Part shown: piece by piece, positions 16,444 to 24,165 of the stretch | Position numbering within the stretch: position 1 is the stretch's first letter | How the letters are laid out: each line of letters begins with the position of its first letter | NCBI RefSeq assembly: GCF_001426545.1 | Contig: NZ_LMEZ01000010.1 | Span: forward strand, 1-64,000 | Direction: 5' to 3' | DNA length: 64,000 nucleotides | Origin: Mycobacterium sp. Root135 | GTDB taxonomy: Bacteria > Actinomycetota > Actinomycetes > Mycobacteriales > Mycobacteriaceae | Translations under genes and position numbers: made by a program | The notes under the pieces: generated by a model | What the model saw: the letters and a program-made list of their open reading frames with translations, nothing else | The model's database searches: none | What the model was told of the DNA's origin: nothing

Positions 16444-17441
16444 AAGACCTGGTCGACCTGCTCGCCGTCGCGAGGCGGCCCTGGCGGCGTACCGTCACCG
16501 AACGGCTTGCCACCCAACGCTTCCCGGCCGTGCGGAGTCAGCCAGTTGGCCAGGTCCGGACCCTTCGGCACCACCCTGGTCGGGTTGATGTCGGCGTGCA
16601 CGACGTAGTAGTGCGTCTTGATCTGCGCGAAGTCGACGGTGTCGCCGAACCCAGGGGTCTGAAAGAGGTCGCGGGCGTAGGCCCACAACACGGGCAGCTC
16701 GGCGAGCTTTTGGCGGTTGCACTTGAAGTGCCCGTGGTAGACGGGATCGAACCTGGCGAGGGTGGTGAACAGCCGGACGTCGGCCTCTGTGATGGTGTCG
16801 CCCACCAGGAAGCGTTGCCCGGCAAGCCTTTCCGACAGCCAGTCCAACGCGGTGAACAGTCGGTCGTAGGCGCTGTCGTAGGCGTCCTGCGATCCGGCGA
16901 ACCCACACCGGTACACGCCGTTGTTCACCTCGGTGTAGATGCGCTGTGCCACCTCGTCGATCTCCGCCCGCAGCGGCTCCGGGTACAGCTGAGGTGCGCC
17001 GGGGCGGTGGTACTCGGTCCACTCCGTGGACAGGTCGAGGGTCAGCTGCGGGAAGTCGTTGGTGACGACGGCACCCGTCGGCACGTCCACGATGGCCGGC
17101 ACCGTGATGCCCTTCGAATAGTCCGGGAATCTGGCGAAGTAGGCGTCTTGCAGCCGCGGGATCTGCAGGACCGGATCCACACCGCCGGGGTCCAGATCGA
17201 AGGTCCAGCTGCGCTCGTCGTGCGTCGGCCCGCAAAACCCAATGGACAGAACGTCTTCCAGGCCCAGCAGGCGCCGAACGATGATCGCTCGGTTGGCCCA
17301 CGGGCAGGCCCTGGCCACCACCAGTCGGTAGCGGCCGGGTTCCACCGGGTACCCGTCGCGGCCGTCGGCCGTGATGCGGGTCTCGATGTACTTGGTGTCG
17401 CGGTTGAAGTCGCCCTCGGGGTTGACGTAGCTCACGGGCAC
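16440..17441 (-). CDS. Glutathionyl-hydroquinone-reductase-like GST family protein
   Basis: 333 aa from GTG at 17441 (GGGGAA 5 nt upstream; GTG at 17435 is the alternative). The thioredoxin-fold active site reads VVARACPWANRAII, with the catalytic Cys in CPWA. FDLDPGGVDPVL, PAIVDVPTGAVVTNDF and the C-terminal helical GST domain (GDTITEADVRLFTTLARFD) are the hallmarks of the Omega/Xi-class GHR family. These enzymes reduce glutathionyl-hydroquinones; mycobacteria make mycothiol instead of glutathione, so the natural thiol is uncertain. I do not recall this gene at this place in M. tuberculosis. Convergent with the DUF2771 gene (4-nt overlap). Confidence 0.82.
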   Translation of the reverse strand: MPVSYVNPEGDFNRDTKYIETRITADGRDGYPVEPGRYRLVVARACPWANRAIIVRRLLGLEDVLSIGFCGPTHDERSWTFDLDPGGVDPVLQIPRLQDAYFARFPDYSKGITVPAIVDVPTGAVVTNDFPQLTLDLSTEWTEYHRPGAPQLYPEPLRAEIDEVAQRIYTEVNNGVYRCGFAGSQDAYDSAYDRLFTALDWLSERLAGQRFLVGDTITEADVRLFTTLARFDPVYHGHFKCNRQKLAELPVLWAYARDLFQTPGFGDTVDFAQIKTHYYVVHADINPTRVVPKGPDLANWLTPHGREALGGKPFGDGTPPGPPRDGEQVDQVF

Positions 17442-17454
17442 CAGTGTTCCCCAC

Positions 17455-17511
17455 CGAGAGTGAAGACATGCGCGACATCCGGGCCAGAACTCGAGAACGA
17501 GTTCACTCTCG
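17455..17511. repeat. 10-bp inverted repeat (stem-loop) upstream of the DUF559 gene
   Basis: CGAGAGTGAA (17455-17464) and TTCACTCTCG (17502-17511) are perfect inverse complements separated by 37 nt. A third, imperfect copy of the right arm (CGAGTTCACACTCGG, 18455-18469; compare CGAGTTCACTCTCG at 17498-17511) lies just after the stop of the DUF559 gene. The gene is therefore bracketed by related short motifs. It may be a transcription signal for the divergent pair, or a mobile or REP-like element. Confidence 0.55.
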
Positions 17512-17558
17512 CCGCTGCCGATGGAACCGACGGGCACACCCAGTGCGTCGAAACGGTG

Positions 17559-18443
17559 ATGCGACCATTTCTGGGGACCGAAGCGCTGGCGGCTGGCACG
17601 GTGAACCGATATCAGTTGGCGACGCGGTACACGTCCATGCATCGCAACGTGTACATGCCGGCCGGCGGGGAACCGACGGCGAGCGATCGCGCCGTCGCGG
17701 CCTGGCTGTGGTCGGGGCGCCAGGCGACGGCCGCGGGCCTGTCAGCCGCCGCCCTCCATGGCTCGAAGTGGATCGACTCCCGACTGCCCGCCGAACTCAT
17801 CCACACCAGTCGTCATCACACGCAGGGGATCGTGCTTCACGGAGACCGCCTGGCTGACGACGAATCCTGCAGCGCCGGGGGCATCACGGTGACTACACCC
17901 GCGCGAACGGCCTTCGACCTGGCCAGGAAGCCCGGGCTGACCGAGGCGGTAGTACGGCTAGACGCACTGATGCAGGCGACGGGCCTCGAGATGCCCGACG
18001 TAGCGCAGCTTGCCGACCGGCATGCTGGCGCCCGCGGAATTCGGCAACTGCGACAGGCGATCACCCTTGCGGACGACGGCGCCGAGTCCCCACAAGAAAC
18101 CCGCACCCGCCTCGTCCTCACTTCGGCCGGCCTCCGCCCGACACACACCCAGATCGAGGTCTACGACCCATCCGGTTACTTCGTCGGACGAATCGACATG
18201 GGTTGGCGCGAGCACCTGGTCGGCGTCGAATACGACGGCGTCCACCACTGGACCGACCCCGTACAGAGGAGACGCGACATCGATCGCATCGCCGAACTCG
18301 AGGCGTTGGGATGGCGCATCGTCCGCGTGAGTTCCGACATGCTGCACCGTCGCCCGCACGTCGTCGTCGACCGCACCCTCAACGCACTTCGGGCAGCGGG
18401 TTACCAGACGCCGAACGTGAAGTCGTTTGCGTACTTTCGATGA
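17559..18443 (+). CDS. DUF559-domain protein with AbiEi-like N-terminus
   Basis: 294 aa from ATG at 17559 (GTG at 17556 is also possible); the upstream open frame has no support. The N-terminal region (LATRYTSMHRNVYMPAGG, AVAAWLWSGRQATAAGLSAAALHG, ITVTTPARTAFDLAR) resembles type IV antitoxin AbiEi-like proteins. The C-terminal region (RIDMGWREHLVGVEYDGVHH, RDIDRIAELEALGWRIVRVS) is a DUF559/Vsr-like nuclease fold with a conserved acidic/DGxHH pattern. This two-part architecture is multicopy in mycobacteria; the role is unproven. Probably an insertion relative to the conserved block, and bracketed by related short repeats. Confidence 0.72.
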   Translation: MRPFLGTEALAAGTVNRYQLATRYTSMHRNVYMPAGGEPTASDRAVAAWLWSGRQATAAGLSAAALHGSKWIDSRLPAELIHTSRHHTQGIVLHGDRLADDESCSAGGITVTTPARTAFDLARKPGLTEAVVRLDALMQATGLEMPDVAQLADRHAGARGIRQLRQAITLADDGAESPQETRTRLVLTSAGLRPTHTQIEVYDPSGYFVGRIDMGWREHLVGVEYDGVHHWTDPVQRRRDIDRIAELEALGWRIVRVSSDMLHRRPHVVVDRTLNALRAAGYQTPNVKSFAYFR

Positions 18444-18478
18444 ATCGTCGAGCGCGAGTTCACACTCGGCGAGGAACG

Positions 18479-18889
18479 TCAGGCGTCGAGCTCCTGCGCG
18501 ACGGCCTTGACCACCTCGGAGATGCGACGCGCGGTCTTGCGGTCGGGGTACTTGCCCTTGCGCAGCTCCGGCTGAACGGATCCCTCGAGAAGGGTGATCA
18601 TGTCCTCGACCATGCCGTGCAGCTCGTCGGGGGTGTGCTTGTGCTCGGGGGTCGACGCCTCCCGACGTGCGCGAGCAACGCTTGGGGGCGGTTCGATCAC
18701 CTTGAGACTCAACGCCTGCGGGCCGCGGCGTCCGGCGGCGATGCCGAACTCGACCTTCTGGCCCGCCTTGAGCTCCTGGACTCCGGCCGGAAGCGCGGAG
18801 GACCCCACGTAGACGTCCTCACCCTCCTCCTGGGACACGAAGCCGAAGCCCTTCTCGGCGCTGTACCACTTCACCTTGCCGGTCGGCAC
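18479..18889 (-). CDS. cspB: Cold-shock protein CspB with C-terminal extension
   Basis: 136 aa from GTG at 18889; the open frame upstream to 18949 is unlikely to be translated. Residues 1-65 are a cold-shock domain (TGKVKWYSAEKGFGFVSQ with the RNP1-like KGFGFV, then EDVYVGSSAL). A 70-residue helical, charged C-terminal extension (TPDELHGMVEDMITLLEG, KTARRISEVVKAVAQELDA) is characteristic of mycobacterial CspB (Rv0871). It binds single-stranded nucleic acid. Located between the DUF559 gene and yccF; a divergent 138-bp spacer separates it from yccF. Confidence 0.88.
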   Translation of the reverse strand: MPTGKVKWYSAEKGFGFVSQEEGEDVYVGSSALPAGVQELKAGQKVEFGIAAGRRGPQALSLKVIEPPPSVARARREASTPEHKHTPDELHGMVEDMITLLEGSVQPELRKGKYPDRKTARRISEVVKAVAQELDA

Positions 18890-19027
18890 TGGTCTCACCC
18901 GCTCGTTTCGCAATGAACGCGTCCCACTCGTGCGGGACGCGAATGCCATGATCCTACAAGGACGCCACCTGCAGCCGTTACTGCTCGACCACCTGTCGGT
19001 AGGCTGGGAGCCACCGCTGGAGGAGAC

Positions 19028-19417
19028 ATGCGCTTAATACTGAACGTCATCTGGTTGATCTTCGGCGGCCTCTGGCTGGCACTCGGATACTTCCTGGCCG
19101 GAATTCTCTGCTTCATCCTGATCGTCACCATCCCGTTTGGTTTCGCGGCGTTCCGCATCGGGGTCTACGCCCTGTGGCCGTTCGGCCAGACCGTCGTCGA
19201 CAAGCCGGGAGCGGGCGCCGGCGCCATGATCGGCAACGTGATCTGGGTGGTGCTGTGCGGCATTTGGCTGGCGATCGGGCACGTCGTCACGGCGGTCGCC
19301 ATGGCGATCACGATCATCGGCATCCCCCTCGCGATAGCCAATCTGAAGCTCATCCCGGTGTCGCTGTTTCCCCTCGGCAAGGAGATCGTGCCGACGACGA
19401 AGGGCGTCTTCGCGTGA
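19028..19417 (+). CDS. YccF-domain inner-membrane protein
   Basis: 129 aa with two copies of the YccF repeat, each a hydrophobic hairpin: NVIWLIFGGLWLALGYFL ... IPFGFAAFRIG and NVIWVVLCGIWLAIGHVV ... IPLAIANLKL. ATG has GGAGGAG 4 nt upstream, and a -10-like TAGGCT lies at 19000-19005. The family's role is unknown. Its TGA overlaps the GTG of moaA2 (GTGA), so it heads the yccF-moaA2-moaD2 transcript, matching Rv0870c-Rv0868c. Confidence 0.82.
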   Translation: MRLILNVIWLIFGGLWLALGYFLAGILCFILIVTIPFGFAAFRIGVYALWPFGQTVVDKPGAGAGAMIGNVIWVVLCGIWLAIGHVVTAVAMAITIIGIPLAIANLKLIPVSLFPLGKEIVPTTKGVFA

Positions 19418-20469
19418 CGGGTACGGCCCTCGGCATGCCGTCGGTGCGGCAGGCGGTACCCGTCGGCGCACCGTCGGACGGACCGCTGCTCGACACGTTC
19501 GGCAGGGCCGCGACCGATCTGCGGGTCTCGCTGACCGACCGGTGCAATCTGCGCTGCACCTATTGCATGCCCGCCGAAGGCCTCGACTGGCTGCCCGGCG
19601 ACGATCTCCTGAACGCCGACGAGCTCTCCCGGCTCCTGACCATCGCCGTCACCCGGCTCGGCATCACCAACGTCCGGTTCACCGGCGGGGAACCCCTGCT
19701 GTCACGAAACCTCGAGGGCGCCATCGCCGCGGCGACGTCACTGCTGCCCCGCCCGCAGACCGCTGTCACCACCAACGGCATCGGCTTGGTGCGTCGCGCG
19801 GCTGCACTCAAGGCCGCCGGCCTCGACCGGGTGAACGTCTCGCTGGACACCGTGAACCCCGAGCACTTCGCCCGCATCACCAGGCGCGACCGGCTCCGTG
19901 ACGTCCTGGCCGGCCTGGCCGCGGCGGCCGAGGTCGGGCTGTCGCCGGTGAAGGTCAACGCCGTGCTCGATCCGGTGACCGGACTCGACGACGCCGTCGC
20001 ACTCCTGCGCTTCTGCCTGGACCACGGCTATCAACTGCGCATCATCGAGCAGATGCCGCTGGACGCGGGCCATCAGTGGCAGCGCGACAAGACGATCGAC
20101 GCGGACCTGATCCTGAGCACGCTGCGCCGCGAGTTCGACCTGGTGCCCGACCCCGCCCCGCGCGGTTCTGCGCCTGCCCAGCTGTGGCGGGTCGACGGTG
20201 GCCTTGGCACGGTCGGCGTGATCGCGTCGGTCTCGGACGCGTTCTGCAGTGCGTGTGACCGGACTCGGCTCACCGCCGACGGTCAGGTGCGCAGCTGCCT
20301 CTTCTCCCGCGAGGAAACCGACCTGCGGCTGCTGATGCGCCGAGGTGCCGACGACGACGCCGTCGAGGCCGCCTGGCGGGCCGCGATGTGGGCCAAGCCG
20401 GCAGGCCATGGGATCAACGATCCCGGCTTCCAACAGCCGGACCGCCCGATGAGCGCCATCGGCGGTTGA
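19414..20469 (+). CDS. moaA2: GTP 3',8-cyclase MoaA (molybdopterin step 1)
   Basis: 351 aa from GTG at 19414 (overlaps the yccF stop). The radical-SAM cluster CNLRCTYC lies near residues 43-50. The second [4Fe-4S] site is in CSACDRTRLTADGQVRSC, and the protein ends in Gly-Gly, as active MoaA must. It converts GTP to 3',8-cyclo-GTP with MoaC. Two nt separate its stop from moaD2. MoaC, Mog and MoaE lie on the opposite strand beyond rpfA, so the pathway is split into two operons around rpfA. Confidence 0.93.
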   Translation: MTGTALGMPSVRQAVPVGAPSDGPLLDTFGRAATDLRVSLTDRCNLRCTYCMPAEGLDWLPGDDLLNADELSRLLTIAVTRLGITNVRFTGGEPLLSRNLEGAIAAATSLLPRPQTAVTTNGIGLVRRAAALKAAGLDRVNVSLDTVNPEHFARITRRDRLRDVLAGLAAAAEVGLSPVKVNAVLDPVTGLDDAVALLRFCLDHGYQLRIIEQMPLDAGHQWQRDKTIDADLILSTLRREFDLVPDPAPRGSAPAQLWRVDGGLGTVGVIASVSDAFCSACDRTRLTADGQVRSCLFSREETDLRLLMRRGADDDAVEAAWRAAMWAKPAGHGINDPGFQQPDRPMSAIGG

Positions 20470-20471
20470 GG

Positions 20472-20720
20472 ATGGACGTGAAGGTGCGTTACTTCGCCGC
20501 CGCGCGCGCCGCCGCAGGGGTGGACGCCGAGACCTTGTCGTTGGGCCAGGGGGCGACGGTGTCCGACCTCCTCACCACCCTGCGGACGCGCGGTGCCACT
20601 CTGTCCGCCGTGCTCGACCGGTGTTCGTTCCTGTGCGACGAAATCGCAGTGCGCGACGTCCACAAGCCGCTCCGAACAAACCAGACGGTCGATGTATTAC
20701 CGCCCTTCGCGGGCGGATAA
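20472..20720 (+). CDS. moaD2: MoaD, small subunit of molybdopterin synthase
   Basis: 82 aa from ATG at 20472. Beta-grasp ubiquitin-like protein: begins VKVRYFAAARAAAG and ends VLPPFAGG, with the C-terminal Gly-Gly that is thiocarboxylated to deliver sulfur. Works with MoaE (22508-22936) to turn cyclic pyranopterin monophosphate into molybdopterin. Directly follows moaA2 by 2 nt, so it is co-transcribed. Confidence 0.9.
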   Translation: MDVKVRYFAAARAAAGVDAETLSLGQGATVSDLLTTLRTRGATLSAVLDRCSFLCDEIAVRDVHKPLRTNQTVDVLPPFAGG

Positions 20721-20721
20721 G

Positions 20722-20737
20722 AGTGATATGCGTCACA
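20722..20737. promoter_or_regulatory. CRP-type binding site upstream of rpfA
   Basis: AGTGATATGCGTCACA contains GTGA-N6-TCAC, the core of the mycobacterial CRP (Rv3676) site. It begins 2 nt after the moaD2 stop and lies about 210 bp before the riboswitch aptamer. rpfA is a known CRP target in M. tuberculosis. GTCACA hexamers at 20732-20737 and 20758-20763 also resemble MtrA half-sites. The assignment is from motif match and known regulation, not experiment. Confidence 0.65.
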
Positions 20738-20945
20738 TAACGGAATGATCACAAATTGTCACACGCGCTGTTCACCGCGCGGATTCCCTGCGTAAACGTC
20801 ACGCCGTGCTGCCGTTTTAACGTTCTCACAAGATTTGCTGAGCACCGAAACTCCGCCACCCACCAAAGGTGCTGAAAGTCGAAGTACCCATTACCGTCCT
20901 ATTCCAAGCCATTCGACCCCAATCGTGGCCCGCCATGCCTAGTTA

Positions 20946-21137
20946 CGCCGAGCTCCATCCGTTGGGCATGGTCAAGACCTACCTCAGGGATGGAGGCGGG
21001 GGACCCACCGGTCCACCGATATACAGGACTCGGAGTCACGTGCGAAGCGCGAGATTCCTTGGGGTGAAGCCGAAAGCCGCGAGGCCAAGGCCGGGCAACC
21101 TCTCAAGCCCGAACCCGACAGCTGACCTCGTAGGCGT
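20946..21137 (+). ncRNA. c-di-AMP riboswitch (ydaO-yuaA type) in the rpfA leader
   Basis: The 440-bp leader of rpfA has no gene but holds the conserved blocks of this class in order. A 5' CGCCGAG (20946-) can pair with the 3' CGTAGGCG (21129-21136) as P1. Between them are a CTCCATCC/GGATGGAG helix, GGGGGACCCA, TTGGGGTGAAGCC, CCGGGCAACCTCTCAAGCCC and GAACCCGACAGCTGACCTCG. ydaO-type aptamers are known ahead of rpfA in mycobacteria and of cell-wall hydrolase genes in other actinobacteria. The aptamer ends 23 nt before the rpfA ATG, so ligand binding could act on transcription or on the ribosome site. Ends are approximate. Confidence 0.9.
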
Positions 21138-21160
21138 GGACGAGAGGACTTTCTACACCC

Positions 21161-22498
21161 ATGAGTGGACGGCATCGCAAAACCCCCAGTTCGGCAGTAA
21201 ACGTCGCCAAGATCGCCTTCACCGGCGCCGTGCTCGGCACGGGCGGCCTAGCCCTCGCCGGACACGCAAGTGCCGCGACCGACGGCGAGTGGGACCGAGT
21301 CGCCGGTTGTGAATCCGGCGGAAACTGGGCCATCAACACCGGCAACGGCTACCAGGGCGGGCTGCAGTTCTCCCCCGGTACCTGGTCCGGCCACGGAGGC
21401 GGCGAATACGCCCCCGCTGCCCACTTGGCCAGCAAGGACGAGCAGATCGCCGTCGCGGAGCGCGTCCTGGCCACTCAGGGCCGCGGAGCGTGGCCCGTAT
21501 GCGGGCGCGGGCTCTCCAGCTCCACCCCGCGCAACGTCGTCGCCGACGCCGCCCCTCTGGACAACCCCGATCTCGGCGGAGACGTTCCCCCGCCCCCGGC
21601 AGATGCCGCCCCGCTCGACGCGCCACTCCCCCCGCCGCCGCCAGTCGACGAACTGCCTCCGCCGCCCCCGGTCGACGCCGCAGCTCCCCTCGACGCACCG
21701 CTGCCTCCCCCGCCCCCCGCCGAGGAACTGCCGCCGCCACCCGCGCCGGACCAGGCCGTGACCGTCGGCTTCGACGCACCGGCACCGCCGGCGCCGGTCG
21801 ACGAACTGCCTCCGCCGCCGCCGGTAGACGCCGTGGCCCCCCTCGACGCACCAATGCCCGCGCCGGCCGACGCACCGATGCCTCCGCCGCTGCCGCCAGG
21901 CCTCGGCCCGCTGAAGCTCGATCAGGCCATCCCCGCGGTCAGCGTCTCCGACTGGGACGCCGCCCCCGAGGGCGCCGCACCCGCCGGTGATCCGCAGGCC
22001 TGGGCACTGCACGGGGCACCGCTGCCGCAGGATCCGGTCTTCCCGGAGCCCGCACCGCTGCCCGCACCGGATGCCGCTGCCCCGCCCGCCGTCGACGCGC
22101 CTGCCCCGATCGTCGACCCGGCCGCCCCCGCACCGCTTGCCGCCGATCCGTCGGTGCTCCCGCCCAACGGCATTCCTCACCTCGCCAGCCCGGACGCACC
22201 GCCGCCAGGGGCGACGATGGATCCCAACGCCGCAGGCCCCGCCGACAGCCCCAACACGAGCTACCTCAAGGACCTGTGGCAAGCGGTCCAGAACCACGAC
22301 ATCAGTGGCAAGGAAGCTCTCATCGTCGGGCTGTCGCAGCGCGGCATGAACACGCCGATCCCGGCGCAGGCGCCCGGCCCCAACGTGCCGACCGGCCCCG
22401 TGCCAGCTCCAGTCGATCCGGCCCTGCCGGCACCTGCTCCCGCTCCCGGTGACCCGGCTCTCCTGGTCCCCGCTCCGGCCCCGGCTCCGGTCAACTAA
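21161..22498 (+). CDS. rpfA: Resuscitation-promoting factor RpfA
   Basis: 445 aa. A signal peptide (residues 1-39, ending GHASA) precedes the Rpf catalytic domain (about 40-118: DGEWDRVAGCESGGNW with the catalytic Glu in CESGG, GYQGGLQFSPGTW, AWPVCG), a lysozyme/transglycosylase-like peptidoglycan hydrolase. The remainder is a Pro/Ala-rich wall-spanning region with tandem DAPLPPPPP/DELPPPPPVDA units. A short folded-looking segment (TSYLKDLWQAVQNHDISGKE) lies near residues 365-385. It promotes regrowth of dormant cells. Expression should be set by the CRP site and the c-di-AMP riboswitch in the leader. Confidence 0.95.
   Translation: MSGRHRKTPSSAVNVAKIAFTGAVLGTGGLALAGHASAATDGEWDRVAGCESGGNWAINTGNGYQGGLQFSPGTWSGHGGGEYAPAAHLASKDEQIAVAERVLATQGRGAWPVCGRGLSSSTPRNVVADAAPLDNPDLGGDVPPPPADAAPLDAPLPPPPPVDELPPPPPVDAAAPLDAPLPPPPPAEELPPPPAPDQAVTVGFDAPAPPAPVDELPPPPPVDAVAPLDAPMPAPADAPMPPPLPPGLGPLKLDQAIPAVSVSDWDAAPEGAAPAGDPQAWALHGAPLPQDPVFPEPAPLPAPDAAAPPAVDAPAPIVDPAAPAPLAADPSVLPPNGIPHLASPDAPPPGATMDPNAAGPADSPNTSYLKDLWQAVQNHDISGKEALIVGLSQRGMNTPIPAQAPGPNVPTGPVPAPVDPALPAPAPAPGDPALLVPAPAPAPVN
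21606..21866 (+). repeat. Pro-rich tandem repeats inside rpfA
   Basis: The coding sequence repeats a unit translating roughly as APLDAPLPPPPPVDELPPPP: copies begin near 21606, 21684 and 21780, with partial copies after 21834. The matching DNA is repeated with scattered changes, so it can expand or contract by recombination. Such regions are typically the length-variable part of RpfA. Confidence 0.75.
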
Positions 22499-22507
22499 GG
22501 CCCAGGG

Positions 22508-22936
22508 CTAGGCCGAACCGACCCACTCGTCGGATCCGTCGACGAACAGTTGGTGCTTCCACACGGGCAGGCGCGCCTTGACCGTGTCCACCAACAGCGC
22601 GCACGTCTCGAACGCCGCTCTGCGGTGATCGGCGGCGACGGCTGCCACCAGCGCCGCGTCACCGATGTCGAGCGTGCCGACGCGGTGGCTCACGGCGATC
22701 GCTCGCACGCCCTGGCAGTCCCTGGCGACCTCGGCGGCCACTTCGGCAAGTATCTGGTTGGCCGTCGGATGCGCGGAGTACTCGAGTCTGGTCACCGACC
22801 GGCCGCCGTCGTGGTCGCGGACCGCGCCGACGAAGCCGACGACGGCCCCTGCCGCCCGGTGCACGACGAGTGCTTCGTGCTCGGCGAGGTCGATCGCCTG
22901 GTCGCTCAGTTCGGCCCGCAGCACGATCGCGCTCAT
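22508..22936 (-). CDS. moaE2: MoaE, large subunit of molybdopterin synthase
   Basis: 142 aa from ATG at 22936. Family blocks: GAVVGFVGAVRDHDGGRSV, LEYSAHPTANQIL, VRAIAVSHRVGTLDIGDAALV and the active-site lysines in VKARLPVWKHQLF. It inserts the two sulfurs carried by MoaD into precursor Z. Its ATG overlaps the mog stop (ATGA). It is the last gene of the hypothetical-moaC2-mog-moaE2 operon and converges on rpfA. Confidence 0.92.
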   Translation of the reverse strand: MSAIVLRAELSDQAIDLAEHEALVVHRAAGAVVGFVGAVRDHDGGRSVTRLEYSAHPTANQILAEVAAEVARDCQGVRAIAVSHRVGTLDIGDAALVAAVAADHRRAAFETCALLVDTVKARLPVWKHQLFVDGSDEWVGSA

Positions 22937-23412
22937 GGGGTGTGGTCTCCTCCGCCGAGTTGATCGAGGGCGTGCTCGAGCACGTCGGCCAGCACCCCGA
23001 GTCCGTCCTTCACGCCGCCGGGTGATCCCGGCAGGTTGACGATCAGTGTGCCGTCGCGCACACCGCAGACCCCGCGGGACAGTACCGAGGTGGGTACGTG
23101 CGGCAGGCCCGACCGCCGGATTGCGTCGGCCAGGCCGGGGATTTCGAAGTCGACGATCGCGGCCGTCGCGTCGGCTGTCCCGTCGGTCGGCGAGATGCCG
23201 GTGCCGCCGGAGGTCAGAATCAGGTCGACCTTCTCGCCGAGTGCGGTCCACAGTGCGCGGGTCACCGCCAGTCCGTCGGCGACCACGTGCGGTGGGGTGA
23301 CGTCGTATCCGCGAGCTGTCAGCCACGCCACGATGACCGGGCCGGTGCGGTCGTCGTAGACGCCGTTGGCCGCGCGCGTGGACGCGATGATCACGCGTGC
23401 CGACCGCGTCAC
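22933..23412 (-). CDS. mog: Mog-type molybdopterin adenylyltransferase
   Basis: 159 aa from GTG at 23412 (overlaps the moaC2 stop). MoCF domain: ARVIIASTRAANGVYDDRTG, then LILTSGGTGISPTD with the SGGTG loop that binds molybdopterin, and LIVNLPGSPGGVKDGL. It adenylates molybdopterin ready for molybdenum insertion. The open frame continues upstream through moaC2 but is a shadow. Coupled to moaE2 by a 4-nt overlap. Confidence 0.92.
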   Translation of the reverse strand: MTRSARVIIASTRAANGVYDDRTGPVIVAWLTARGYDVTPPHVVADGLAVTRALWTALGEKVDLILTSGGTGISPTDGTADATAAIVDFEIPGLADAIRRSGLPHVPTSVLSRGVCGVRDGTLIVNLPGSPGGVKDGLGVLADVLEHALDQLGGGDHTP

Positions 23413-23897
23413 TGCTGGTCCCGCTCCCAGTGACCCGTCTTGCCGCCGTCCTTGCGCACCACCGCGATGGCGTCGATCGTCGCGGCAGGGTCGACGGCCT
23501 TGAGCATGTCGTAGAGCGTGAGGGCTGCGACGCTGACCGCGGTCAGCGCCTCCATCTCGACGCCGGTGCGGTCGGTGGTGCGAACGGTCGCCGTGATCGT
23601 GACTTCCGTTGCGCCGATGGCGAATTCGACGTCGACGCCGGTGAGCGCCAACTGGTGGCACAGGGGAATGAGGTCGCTGGTGCGCTTGGCGGCGAGGATC
23701 CCGGCGATCCGGGCCGTCGCCAGCGCATCGCCCTTGGGAAGCCCACCGGTCGCGATCAACTCGACGACGTCGGCGCGGGTTCGCAGGACGCCCGTCGCGA
23801 CGGCCGTGCGCTTGGTGGCGTCCTTGGCGGTCACGTCGACCATGTGCGCCGCCCCCGATTCGTCCAGGTGCGACAGTCGACCGGGGCGGGCCGTCAC
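23409..23897 (-). CDS. moaC2: Cyclic pyranopterin monophosphate synthase MoaC
   Basis: 162 aa from GTG at 23897. Conserved blocks: HMVDVTAKDATKRTAVA, PKGDALATARIAGILAAKRT with the catalytic Lys, LIPLCHQLAL, TGVEMEALTAVSVAALTLYDM and the final VVRKDGGKTGHW. It converts 3',8-cyclo-GTP (from MoaA) to cyclic pyranopterin monophosphate. Two nt after the preceding small gene; overlaps mog by 4 nt. Confidence 0.94.
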   Translation of the reverse strand: MTARPGRLSHLDESGAAHMVDVTAKDATKRTAVATGVLRTRADVVELIATGGLPKGDALATARIAGILAAKRTSDLIPLCHQLALTGVDVEFAIGATEVTITATVRTTDRTGVEMEALTAVSVAALTLYDMLKAVDPAATIDAIAVVRKDGGKTGHWERDQQ

Positions 23898-23899
23898 GT

Positions 23900-24145
23900 C
23901 TACTTGTTGATGACGGTGACCGGGTGCGTGTACGGCAGGTCCTCGACCGGCAACGGGAACGTCAGTTCGCCGAAGGGCGACAGCGCGCCGGTACGGTCGG
24001 CGGCGAGCTCGCTGACCGCGTGGTCACCGTCGGCGCTCACGGGCCAGCCGTTGTCGACGTAGTGGTTCTTCTGCGATTTCTTGTCGGCCACGTTCACATT
24101 GTGGCAGGCGGTGAGCGCGCTGGCGAGACCGGCGTCTGAGGCCAC
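23900..24145 (-). CDS. Conserved small mycobacterial protein (Rv0863-like)
   Basis: About 81 aa if GTG at 24145 is used; GTG at 24097 or 24091 would give about 65 or 63 aa. No start has a clear ribosome site. The conserved part begins at DKKSQKNHYVDNGWPVSADG and runs to the end (LTFPLPVEDLPYTHPVTVINK). No known domain. It lies 2 bp ahead of moaC2 and is probably the first gene of the molybdopterin operon, as Rv0863 is in M. tuberculosis. Divergent from the helicase-associated gene. Confidence 0.7.
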   Translation of the reverse strand: MASDAGLASALTACHNVNVADKKSQKNHYVDNGWPVSADGDHAVSELAADRTGALSPFGELTFPLPVEDLPYTHPVTVINK

Positions 24146-24165
24146 CTGGCCTACGCTGGTAACCA

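Noticed and set aside
15981..17558. Upstream extension of the DUF559 frame to 820 aa
   Set aside because: It runs antisense through the GHR-like gene and contains no recognisable protein; the DUF559 protein starts near 17559.
20751..20763. Second CRP site (TGATCACAAATTGTCACA)
   Set aside because: The half-sites are in direct rather than inverted order, so it does not match GTGA-N6-TCAC.
20700..21160. A small protein-coding gene (frame at 20869-21312) in the rpfA leader
   Set aside because: The stretch is explained by the c-di-AMP aptamer, and the frame overlaps the rpfA start without a ribosome site.
21606..21866. CRISPR-like repeat array
   Set aside because: The repeats are imperfect in-frame codons for Pro-rich units within rpfA, without spacers; no CRISPR array or cas gene exists in the window.
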